In this document: piece by piece, positions 8,277-14,135 of the stretch
How positions within the stretch are numbered: the first letter of the stretch is position 1
How the letters are laid out: each line of letters starts with the position of its first letter
Virus record (IMG/VR): IMGVR_UViG_3300013005_000068
Coordinates: 1-44,140 of that record
Direction: 5' to 3' (one strand)
Length of the DNA stretch: 44,140 nt
Source: a virus
Made by a program: the position numbers and the translations under genes
The notes under the pieces: model-generated
Told to the model about the DNA's origin: nothing
Databases searched by the model: none
Seen by the model: the letters and a program-made list of their open reading frames with translations, nothing else

Positions 8277-8305
8277 TTGACAAATAGTGTCAATAAAGAG
8301 ATAAT
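8277..8305 (+). promoter_or_regulatory. Second strong sigma70-type early promoter
   Basis: TTGACA at 8277-8282, 17-base spacer, GATAAT at 8300-8305. From the -10 box on it matches the promoter at 7367 (ATAATTTAGYCATGG). The predicted start at about 8312 coincides with the first base of a two-part hairpin. Confidence 0.8.
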
Positions 8306-8311
8306 TTAGCC

Positions 8312-8344
8312 ATGGGTTCAAAGAAACATTTTGTTTCTACCCAT
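8312..8344 (+). promoter_or_regulatory. 5'-terminal mRNA hairpin
   Basis: ATGGGT (8312-8317) pairs with ACCCAT (8339-8344), and inside it AGAAAC (8322-8327) pairs with GTTTCT (8333-8338) around an ATTTT loop. It sits exactly at the predicted transcript 5' end and leaves the ribosome site at 8346-8354 free. Hairpins in this place protect mRNAs from 5'-dependent decay, so very high expression of the next gene is likely. Confidence 0.6.
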
Positions 8345-8362
8345 AAACAGGAGGTTTGTCTT

Positions 8363-9049
8363 ATGACAAAAACTAAGCTTGTAAATGCCCTTGAGCAAGG
8401 TGCTGTAATTGGTAACTCTAATCAACCCCAAAACCTAGCTGATTTAGGTTATAGGCATGGCGGGGTTTTGCAATCTGTTAAACAGTTAGCTACATGGGCG
8501 TTAGACCATGTAAAGGGTTTCCCTGATGATGTTAGCGACGAAGATATTTTGAGCATACGCCAAGGTTATAAGCGTAAACACTCAGAATTAAATCCCGCTA
8601 TTCAGTATTGCATTATTGAGGGTAAATATCTCAAGGTTAGCGATATGCAATTACAGGGTATTGAAATGCCAAAAAATGCCGAGGTAGTTAATATTGGCGT
8701 GGATTATGCTTTTAGTTTTACTCAGCAACAGGCGGGTAAGATTAAAGAAACTCATAACCCTGTATTGCATGGCATTGTTGCTTTAATTCGTACCGATTGC
8801 AACAAGTATGAAACCACTACTTACAAAAAATTAGTAGCGGAAGGTAATAAGATACTGAAAGAGCGCAAAGGTGAGAAGGTAGAGCGCAAAGGTAATCTAG
8901 CTTTCATGGAATACCTTTATAACGATAAGGGTGTTTTTGATAGTATGAAAACCCGTTGTAAAAATGCCAAAGCAAAAGGCGATGAATTCGCTGATGTCGC
9001 TAAGTTAGATAAAGCGATTCAGGCTTTCAACGCTGTATTTAAGAAGTAA
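8363..9049 (+). CDS. Probably abundant early protein, function unknown
   Basis: A 228-aa basic protein. The start at 8363 is set by AACAGGAGG at 8346-8354; the in-frame ATG at 8312 is at the predicted transcript start with no ribosome site and would place a hairpin within the coding sequence. The protein is soluble and mixed alpha/beta; the C-terminal third is very lysine-rich (KILKERKGEKVERKG, KTRCKNAKAKGDE), compatible with nucleic-acid binding. No known family is recognised. It is a single-gene transcript with its own promoter, 5' hairpin and terminator, which suggests a product needed early and in quantity. Confidence 0.75.
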   Translation: MTKTKLVNALEQGAVIGNSNQPQNLADLGYRHGGVLQSVKQLATWALDHVKGFPDDVSDEDILSIRQGYKRKHSELNPAIQYCIIEGKYLKVSDMQLQGIEMPKNAEVVNIGVDYAFSFTQQQAGKIKETHNPVLHGIVALIRTDCNKYETTTYKKLVAEGNKILKERKGEKVERKGNLAFMEYLYNDKGVFDSMKTRCKNAKAKGDEFADVAKLDKAIQAFNAVFKK

Positions 9050-9067
9050 TCTAGATTGTTTTTGAGG

Positions 9068-9098
9068 GGGGAGGGTTTAGGCTCTCTCCCCTTTTTTT
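9068..9098 (+). terminator. Rho-independent terminator
   Basis: GGGGAGGG (9068-9075), loop of eight, CTCTCCCC (9084-9091) with one G-U pair, then seven T (9092-9098). It closes the single-gene transcript of the 228-aa protein. Confidence 0.9.
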
Positions 9099-9114
9099 GT
9101 CCCCAAAAAATGAA

Positions 9115-9137
9115 ACCAGTTATCTGTCCTCGCGCGC
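9115..9137 (+). repeat. Dispersed box ACCAGTTATYTGTCCTCGC, copy 2
   Basis: Second copy of the box at 8203-8225 (21 of 23 identical). It lies 16 bases after the T-run of the terminator. No ribosome site or conserved frame accompanies it, so it is not read as coding. Confidence 0.7.
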
Positions 9138-9221
9138 GTGAACAAGGGTTTGCATCAGTTTTAGAATTCTTTGCTGACACAACGCACAGCGCCATGTTTG
9201 CAAGGTTTACGGGGCAAACCC

Positions 9222-9249
9222 CTTATATAAGAGTTCAACATGTGTTGAA
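9222..9249 (+). promoter_or_regulatory. Palindrome plus TTCAACA dyad
   Basis: The perfect palindrome CTTATATAAG (9222-9231) is followed by AGTTCAAC (9232-9239) as the left half of TTCAACA-TG-TGTTGAA (9234-9249), the best dyad of the set with 7-bp arms. No gene starts nearby; it sits between the upstream terminator and the repeat-rich origin candidate. Confidence 0.65.
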
Positions 9250-9279
9250 GTGCCTCACCATGTAGACAATGTATTGCCG

Positions 9280-9650
9280 AGTATGTTCTGGAACAAGTCA
9301 TGGCTGGAACAAAGTCTGGAACAAGTAAAACCGTGTAGAATCAAGCAGTTACATCATTCTGTTCCAGTGTTCCAGCGTTCTGACCAAGAAATAGGGTTTG
9401 GGAAAGTGAAATAAAAAAGAACCTGATCGTTTAAATTATTTTGCGAGTGCAAAACCTCAACCCACTTTTTCCCCTCTATCCTCAGAACAGTCAGAACGCT
9501 GGAACAACTCTCCTTTCGCCCCCTATTATTATTATTATATTATATATATTATATATACAAAACAAGGACTTACAAAATCCCCAACACCACGCAAAAACCT
9601 TGTTCCAGTTCCATTAGTAAAGTTACGAGGGTCAGAACGTCAGAACACTA
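9280..9650. other. Candidate replication origin: iteron-like repeats around an AT-rich core
   Basis: CTGGAACAA occurs at 9288, 9304 and 9316; its inverse GTTCCAG at 9361, 9369 and 9602. GTCAGAAC occurs at 9490, 9631 and 9639. GTTCCAGCGTTCTGAC (9369-9384) is a perfect 16-bp inverted copy of 9490-9505. Between the clusters lies an AT-rich stretch, 9524-9556, built of ATT and TATA units, which could melt easily. No gene with a ribosome site is visible. Repeated protein-binding words flanking an AT-rich core in an untranslated early region resemble phage and plasmid origins; alternatively they bind a transcription regulator. Confidence 0.5.
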
Positions 9651-9740
9651 ATAATATCAAATACTTACAACGCTAAAAACTGGCATCTTGCCTAATTTCA
9701 GCAAGAACCCCTCCGTAAAATAGTCATATAGAAGCCTATT

Positions 9741-9763
9741 ATATGTAAAGTATGTGGTATAAT
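9741..9763 (+). promoter_or_regulatory. Extended -10 promoter, class II copy 1
   Basis: The -10 box TATAAT (9758-9763) is preceded by TG (extended -10), and no good -35 is seen. The preceding bases, together with the -10, are identical over 23 bp to 11953-11975, ending in TGTAAAGTATGTGGTATAAT. The long identity suggests an activator site directly upstream of the -10. It drives the gene chain beginning at 9868. Confidence 0.75.
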
Positions 9764-9817
9764 GATTACTGGAGAGGCGCACAAAGTAGTAGCTAATCCA
9801 ACGAGTCGTGGCAACTC

Positions 9818-9845
9818 CTTAATCAAGAGTTCAACCACTATTGAA
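9818..9845 (+). promoter_or_regulatory. Half-palindrome plus TTCAA-N6-TTGAA dyad in a leader
   Basis: CTTAATCAAG (9818-9827) is followed by AGTTCAAC (9828-9835); TTCAACCACTATTGAA (9830-9845) is the dyad. It lies about 65 bases into the leader of the 9868 operon, eight bases before the ribosome-site motif AACAGGGAG at 9854-9862, so it could act on DNA or as an RNA hairpin. Confidence 0.6.
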
Positions 9846-9867
9846 ATGCATTTAACAGGGAGGTGTT

Positions 9868-10071
9868 ATGGATACTAAAAAAATCCAAGAAGTAGAAGTG
9901 CAGATATTTAACCCAGTCCTCAACGAGGGTCTGTATTTGGCGCAAGACTTAGTTGACCCAAGCACACAGGAGGTTATGTTCAATCGGGGCAAACTGCTGA
10001 CAACCAATGTATTGATTGCTTTACTGGCAGTCGGCTATGAGTTCATTCCAACAATGACAGAGGGGGTGTGA
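9868..10071 (+). CDS. Small early protein, unknown
   Basis: A 67-aa protein starting behind AACAGGGAG at 9854-9862. It is acidic to neutral with a beta-strand-rich start and a hydrophobic segment near residues 45-57 (TTNVLIALLAVGY), too short for a confident membrane call. First gene of a chain of small, often overlapping genes running to 11930 and expressed from the class II promoter at 9741-9763. Confidence 0.65.
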   Translation: MDTKKIQEVEVQIFNPVLNEGLYLAQDLVDPSTQEVMFNRGKLLTTNVLIALLAVGYEFIPTMTEGV

Positions 10072-10072
10072 C

Positions 10073-10270
10073 ATGGGCAGGGTAAAACAACTCTTCAACG
10101 AGTATTGGGAGGAAAAACTATCCCATATGGAAGTCCATCAACGGCAGTTAGAACTAGACTTGGCGCAGGACAACCTGAGGGCTGAGGAATGGGCGCAACA
10201 CGAGAAGGACTTCAATGCGTGGCTTGATGCTTACGAGAAGTCGTTTGGCAAACAGGGAGGTGAGCAATGA
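10073..10270 (+). CDS. Small helical early protein, unknown
   Basis: A 65-aa, Glu/Gln/Trp-rich helical protein starting one base after the previous stop and overlapping the next gene by 4 bases. Predicted to be a single long amphipathic helix or coiled coil (about residues 5-55). No motif recognised; translational coupling to both neighbours is likely. Confidence 0.6.
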   Translation: MGRVKQLFNEYWEEKLSHMEVHQRQLELDLAQDNLRAEEWAQHEKDFNAWLDAYEKSFGKQGGEQ

Positions 10271-10467
10271 CTATTAAGCTAGATGCGTGGCTTGACCACG
10301 AGTGGGCGAAAGCCTGTGAAGCAGACGATGCAGAGGAAGGCATGATTCAGTATTGGGGTGAGAAGTGTCCCGACTACGACCGTCAATGCCCGACTTGCCA
10401 AGCATGGAAAGAGTTTGAGGCATCGGGCGAAATCGTTAAAGCTAATAAGGAGTTCAACCATGATTGA
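10267..10467 (+). CDS. Small acidic early protein with a CPTC motif
   Basis: A 66-aa acidic protein (KACEADDAEEG) with four cysteines, three of them at residues 38, 45 and 48 (CPDYDRQCPTC), a possible small metal site. Its ribosome motif AACAGGGAG (10251-10259) lies inside the end of the previous gene. It overlaps the next gene by 8 bases. Function unknown. Confidence 0.6.
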   Translation: MTIKLDAWLDHEWAKACEADDAEEGMIQYWGEKCPDYDRQCPTCQAWKEFEASGEIVKANKEFNHD

Positions 10468-10678
10468 TGAGACTTTTAGCCCACAGTGCAAGCTATGTGG
10501 GAACACCTACGACGCTGAGAGGTTAGCCATAGGCTATGCGGTATGTATGCCATGCGGTGATGACCTAGCTACGAAGGTAGTACGAACCGTTGCGCCGATG
10601 CACAAGTCGAACTATATGTTGATTACCAACAGGGCTGACTTGGTTGGACTAAACAACAAGGGAGGGTTAGTCAAATGA
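10460..10678 (+). CDS. Small zinc-ribbon protein
   Basis: A 72-aa protein with two CxxC pairs, CKLC at residues 10-13 and CMPC near 29-32, spaced as in treble-clef or zinc-ribbon modules; no catalytic motif follows. A longer in-frame start at 10358 lies inside the preceding gene and lacks a site. The start at 10460 is overlapped by AGTTCAACCATGATTGAT, a near-dyad of the interspersed repeat, so translation or transcription may be controlled there. Nucleic-acid binding or protein docking is possible. Confidence 0.6.
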   Translation: MIDETFSPQCKLCGNTYDAERLAIGYAVCMPCGDDLATKVVRTVAPMHKSNYMLITNRADLVGLNNKGGLVK

Positions 10679-10806
10679 AACTAAAAGCCCTGAGCATTAA
10701 AAAGTTAAAACAGTTGCTTGTGGAAGTGAAACTAGGGGGTATGGGCATGAAAGACCTATACCTAATTCGCAGTATCGAAGATGAAATCAACAGGAGAGCC
10801 AAATGA
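10675..10806 (+). CDS. 43-aa basic peptide, unknown
   Basis: ATG at 10675 overlaps the stop of the zinc-ribbon gene by 4 bases and the stop at 10804-10806 overlaps the next ATG. GGAGGG lies nine bases before the start. The product (MKLKALSIKKLKQLLVEVKL...) is a lysine- and leucine-rich helix pair ending in a charged RSIEDEINRRAK segment. The overlaps on both sides support real translation. Confidence 0.6.
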   Translation: MKLKALSIKKLKQLLVEVKLGGMGMKDLYLIRSIEDEINRRAK

Positions 10807-11033
10807 AATCGTATAAAAAAATCGTAATGACCCCCGAAGAACTAGATGATGGTTCAGTGGTGATTAACTTTGATGTCGTGGATGACTATAACATTCCTAC
10901 TAGACAGGGTGGGTATGTAATGGCTAGACAAGACAACAATGACGAATGCTTTTATGTGTCTGTCTTTAACGAACAGGGTGATGTGCTATCTGAGACAAAA
11001 GTGCCGTTTAAGTTTACAGGGGGTGAATCGTGA
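10803..11033 (+). CDS. Small early protein, unknown
   Basis: A 76-aa acidic protein predicted to be mostly beta (GSVVINFDVVDDYNIPTRQGGY and ECFYVSVFNEQGDVLSETKV). Its ribosome site is AACAGGAGAG, a variant of the common motif, in the end of the preceding gene. No family is recognised. Confidence 0.6.
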   Translation: MKSYKKIVMTPEELDDGSVVINFDVVDDYNIPTRQGGYVMARQDNNDECFYVSVFNEQGDVLSETKVPFKFTGGES

Positions 11034-11146
11034 AATGGATTGACCCACGAGTAGACCACAAGTATTGTAGAAAGAACCGAGGGGCATATAAACCAATGCG
11101 CAAAACTATCCCTTGGTTTACTAGGAGAACAGCTCATGGAAGATAA
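11030..11146 (+). CDS. 38-aa basic peptide with GTG start
   Basis: GTG at 11030 overlaps the preceding TGA (GTGA). The 38-residue product is strongly basic (RKNRGAYKPMRKT, FTRRTAHGR). A GGGGG stretch lies upstream. No neighbouring frame competes here, and the packing of the operon favours a real gene, but no homology is claimed. Confidence 0.4.
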   Translation: MKWIDPRVDHKYCRKNRGAYKPMRKTIPWFTRRTAHGR

Positions 11147-11216
11147 AGCATGGGCTGTAGTTTTATTTGTTTTACTGATGGTTTTCATGATTAACATAAT
11201 TGGAGGTTTGGTATGA
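11136..11216 (+). CDS. 26-aa single-pass membrane peptide
   Basis: ATG at 11136 has AGGAG eight bases upstream and the stop overlaps the next ATG (ATGA). After MEDK the peptide is hydrophobic (AVVLFVLLMVFMINIIGG), one membrane span. Such peptides in phage early operons can modulate membrane enzymes or block superinfection; the role here is unknown. Confidence 0.5.
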   Translation: MEDKAWAVVLFVLLMVFMINIIGGLV

Positions 11217-11509
11217 GCAAGAAAGACCTAGACATAACCGAGTTTTATAAGACTTCTTTGGCAAGAGAACTACAGATTCTCAAAGAGGCGGTTGATGCCC
11301 ACAAGCGTGGCGATAAGCAGGGCATGGCTGATAAGTTCAACGAACTATGTGTAGTGCAGGAACAAGTAATGTGGGAGGAGGCTAGATATGAAACGGAAGA
11401 AGCAATCCATAATGCCCGACGAAATGCGGAACGAACGATTCAAGCTAGACATCAGCAGAGCATTTCGAGAAAAGACAATCCCAACAAAACAGATGGGCAA
11501 GGGGGGTAA
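11213..11509 (+). CDS. Helical early protein, unknown
   Basis: A 98-aa protein starting in an ATGA overlap behind a GGAGG site. Predicted almost entirely helical (residues 10-85), with charged heptad-like stretches (LARELQILKEAVDAHKRGDKQGM, YETEEAIHNARRNAERT) and a disordered, polar end. Coiled-coil dimerisation is likely; function unknown. Confidence 0.6.
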   Translation: MSKKDLDITEFYKTSLARELQILKEAVDAHKRGDKQGMADKFNELCVVQEQVMWEEARYETEEAIHNARRNAERTIQARHQQSISRKDNPNKTDGQGG

Positions 11510-11510
11510 C

Positions 11511-11930
11511 ATGGGCTATCGTTCAACAGTTGCTTACACCATACGATTCACAGGAGACGAGGACACAGTATGTAAGCATGGGTTTTATACATTCTTAGCT
11601 GAAGCAAAGGTTAAGTTCCCATCAGCAATATCCGATGTGTATATGGTTGTAGACGAGAAGAACTTTGCGCTGAACTTCTTTGCCGATGATGTGAAGTGGT
11701 ATGAGGACTATGAAGATGTCAAATGCCATATGGGATTATTACAGTTAGCCCAGTCTTGGGTTGATGAGGTAGATGAGAAGAATGGCAAGACCGTAGGCAA
11801 CGAGGAGATAGGAGGTATTTTCGTGCGTGTGGGTGAGTCATCAGACGACATCACCGAGGAGGGATTTGGTGAACATGACTGGGATTGGATTGGAGTCAGG
11901 CGACAAGTTTATGCAGACTGGATGGAATAA
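11511..11930 (+). CDS. Conserved phage protein beginning MGYRSTVAY
   Basis: A 139-aa protein. The start at 11511 follows GGGGGG and gives the N-terminus MGYRSTVAYTIRF, which resembles other phage and prophage proteins starting MGYRS. An in-frame ATG at 11388 with a GGAGG site would add 41 residues but would overlap the previous gene by 122 bases. The body is alpha/beta with an acidic C-terminal half (EHDWDWIG). Last gene of the 9868 operon. Function unknown. Confidence 0.65.
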   Translation: MGYRSTVAYTIRFTGDEDTVCKHGFYTFLAEAKVKFPSAISDVYMVVDEKNFALNFFADDVKWYEDYEDVKCHMGLLQLAQSWVDEVDEKNGKTVGNEEIGGIFVRVGESSDDITEEGFGEHDWDWIGVRRQVYADWME

Positions 11931-11952
11931 AAAAGATGTATAAATCCATATC

Positions 11953-11975
11953 ATATGTAAAGTATGTGGTATAAT
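11953..11975 (+). promoter_or_regulatory. Extended -10 promoter, class II copy 2
   Basis: Identical over 23 bp to 9741-9763, with TG before TATAAT (11970-11975) and no good -35. It is the promoter for the DUF3150/MoxR/VWA cassette starting at 12083. Distances from the -10 to the downstream dyad and start codon (about 70 and 110 bases) match those of copy 1. Confidence 0.75.
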
Positions 11976-12031
11976 ATGTTTGTTGGGAGTGAAGATGTTT
12001 AAGTTGTATCAGTAAGTAGTTAAGCCGAACC

Positions 12032-12059
12032 GTTATATAACAGTTCAACAGTTATTGAA
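12032..12059 (+). promoter_or_regulatory. Palindrome plus TTCAA-N6-TTGAA dyad in the cassette leader
   Basis: Perfect palindrome GTTATATAAC (12032-12041) followed by AGTTCAAC (12042-12049); TTCAACAGTTATTGAA (12044-12059) is the dyad. Same order and position as in the 9868 leader. Confidence 0.65.
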
Positions 12060-12082
12060 GTTAATCCTTAGTGAGGTGAACC

Positions 12083-13006
12083 ATGAGTGTTATTCAGTTA
12101 GAAAGTCCGAACCATGTCATTAGTCTTGCGACATCGGCAGTCTTGGTCAATGCAGAATTAAGCGTTTGGTCAGCGACAAAGCAAGATAGAGTTATCTCTA
12201 ACGAGGTAACAACGGCTAAAAAGGCCGATCATTCAGCAGGGCGGTATGTAAAGAATCTCTTAGCTGATGACCCAACCCATAAGCAGTTGCTCAATTATAG
12301 ACAGACCGTTTATAACTGGCTTCGTAGGTCAACCTACGATTGGAATGGGTCATTACGCTTGTTGCCTGTTGTGAACCTACCCAAGTTCAAAGCAGAGTTT
12401 CAACATCATGAGAAGTCTTACTTTGCGTTGCGTGATGCGTTCTTGGCTAAGTATCCCCAAATTGTTTCTAACATGGCGTTCAAGCAAGGGGATATGTTTG
12501 ACCGAGGAGAGTATCCATCGGTAGACCAAATCAAGGACAAGTTCCGTATCAGGTTGTATGTGGCAGAAGTTCCACAGTCGGACTATCGCTGTTCCATATC
12601 GCAGGACTTGGCTGATGACTTAAAGATTACATACCAAAAACAAGTCAATGATGAGATTGTTCCACAAGTCATGGCTGATATTGCTAATCAGTTCATGGAG
12701 GTTATGGAGTCTATTAGTCATTGTTGTGGTGTTGACGAAACTAGCAGTTCAACAGATGGAGAAGTCAAAACCAAGAAACGCAAGATATACGAGACCACAG
12801 TCGATAAGGCTAAGGACTTGTGCAATACCTTTAGGTCGTTCAATCTTACGAATGACGAAGAGTTAGCTAAAGCGTCTGTATCGTTAGAGAAAGTCTTAGG
12901 CAATGTATCAGCAGAGGACATTCGAGAAAGCGATGCGGTGCGTGAAAGCGTGAAGAAGGGTGTCGATGACATTCTAATGAAGTTCGGTGCATTTCAATCA
13001 ATCTAA
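12083..13006 (+). CDS. DUF3150-like protein of the MoxR-VWA cassette
   Basis: A 307-aa helical protein starting behind GTGAGGTG. Near residues 25-75 it has ELSVWSATKQDRVISNEVTTAKK, resembling the DUF3150 pattern of an N-terminal SxWSGxKK-like stretch; the family otherwise lacks enzymatic motifs and is known to occur next to MoxR ATPases and VWA proteins. Residues 210-235 form a polar linker (CCGVDETSSSTDGE). It is first in the cassette, 21 bases before the ATPase gene. A likely role is substrate recognition or an adaptor for the ATPase; this is inference. Confidence 0.7.
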   Translation: MSVIQLESPNHVISLATSAVLVNAELSVWSATKQDRVISNEVTTAKKADHSAGRYVKNLLADDPTHKQLLNYRQTVYNWLRRSTYDWNGSLRLLPVVNLPKFKAEFQHHEKSYFALRDAFLAKYPQIVSNMAFKQGDMFDRGEYPSVDQIKDKFRIRLYVAEVPQSDYRCSISQDLADDLKITYQKQVNDEIVPQVMADIANQFMEVMESISHCCGVDETSSSTDGEVKTKKRKIYETTVDKAKDLCNTFRSFNLTNDEELAKASVSLEKVLGNVSAEDIRESDAVRESVKKGVDDILMKFGAFQSI

Positions 13007-13027
13007 ACCTAAACAGGGAGAATCAAA

Positions 13028-14107
13028 ATGAAACTTAATCTAGTAGAAACAATGTCCATCAGCGAATTGCGTAAAGCCATTCCTATCATTGGTAAGAGTC
13101 TTACTCCAGTCATCATTAGCGAGCCAGGGGTCGGTAAGACTAGCCTCTTGAATATGCTAGAAGAGGATTTGGGGACAACCGAGTATGACTACATATATGT
13201 GGACTGTCCTGTCAAAGATATGTCTGACATTGGTATGGTTATTCCTAACCATGAGACAAGAACCTTGGAATACTATGTCGCTAGTCTGTTCAAGCTAGGC
13301 AACGGCAAGAAGAAAGTCATTTGCCTTGACGAGTTGATGAAAGCGCCAAAGCTATTGCAGATTATCTTTACTCGCATGATGCTAGAAAGAATGGTTGGTG
13401 ATGTGCCGTTACCCAAGGGGTCAATCATCTTTGCAACATCTAATAATGCAACAGATGGTGTCGGCGACTCTATGCTTGCCCATGCAGGGAATCGTGTGTG
13501 TAAGATTGAGATGGCTAAACCTAGCCCGAAAGAGTGGTTGTTGTGGGCATCGGAGAATGGAATCCATCGTTCGATTCGTTCTTGCGTAGCCATGCACCCT
13601 AATTGGTTGGCATCATATCGTAGCGGAGACCAAGAGGAGAATACTGTAATCTTTAATCCGAAGAGAGCAGGGAATCAGTTTGTATCGCCTCGGTCGTTAG
13701 CTAAGAGTTCAGTCATCGTTGAACACAAGAATACCCTTGGTGAAAATGCCACGATGGTTGCCCTTGCAGGAACGATAGGTGTATCCGCCGCCAAACAGAT
13801 GTCAGCGTTTTTATCGCTAGAGGAACAATTACCTGACTTCAAGGACATCTTGAAGAAGCCAGACGACATAGAAGTTCCGAAAGATATGTCAGCACTTCTT
13901 ATGATTATGTTTCAGGCGATAGACTTGCTAGAGACACAAGATGAGCTATCCAAGTTCATGAAGTTCGTGAAGAGAGTCGCTAGCGATGAGTGTCAGGCAA
14001 TATTCTTTACGATGATTATGAGGGCTAAACGCACAGCCAAGATTGCTCGTAACAACGAGGAAATCAAGACATGGGCAGTAGCGAACCATGAGTTGTTTGG
14101 TGATTAA
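13028..14107 (+). CDS. MoxR-type AAA+ ATPase
   Basis: A 359-aa ATPase. Walker A is EPGVGKTS at residues 32-39, Walker B is ICLDEL at 98-103 with intact D and E, sensor 1 is FATSNN at 135-140 and an arginine follows in GNRVCKIEM (R156), a candidate finger. The order and short N-terminus match the MoxR/CbbQ branch, which act as ring chaperones that remodel proteins together with VWA partners (RavA-ViaA, CbbQ-CbbO, GvpN). The ribosome motif AACAGGGAG is at 13012-13020. The ATPase core appears functional and the C-terminal helical domain is complete. Confidence 0.88.
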   Translation: MKLNLVETMSISELRKAIPIIGKSLTPVIISEPGVGKTSLLNMLEEDLGTTEYDYIYVDCPVKDMSDIGMVIPNHETRTLEYYVASLFKLGNGKKKVICLDELMKAPKLLQIIFTRMMLERMVGDVPLPKGSIIFATSNNATDGVGDSMLAHAGNRVCKIEMAKPSPKEWLLWASENGIHRSIRSCVAMHPNWLASYRSGDQEENTVIFNPKRAGNQFVSPRSLAKSSVIVEHKNTLGENATMVALAGTIGVSAAKQMSAFLSLEEQLPDFKDILKKPDDIEVPKDMSALLMIMFQAIDLLETQDELSKFMKFVKRVASDECQAIFFTMIMRAKRTAKIARNNEEIKTWAVANHELFGD

Positions 14108-14135
14108 TTAGTAGTTCAACACAGGGAGAAACGGT

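Noticed and set aside
8312-8362. Leaderless start of the 228-aa gene at 8312
   Set aside because: The ATG is at the predicted transcript start, but the bases form a hairpin and a strong ribosome site precedes the ATG at 8363.
9056-9265. 69-codon rightward frame after the 228-aa gene
   Set aside because: It runs through a clear terminator and the repeat box, starts with TTG without a ribosome site, and has no sensible protein pattern.
11388-11510. Longer start for the MGYRS protein
   Set aside because: A GGAGG site exists, but this start would overlap the previous gene by 122 bases and adds a segment unlike the conserved N-terminus at 11511.
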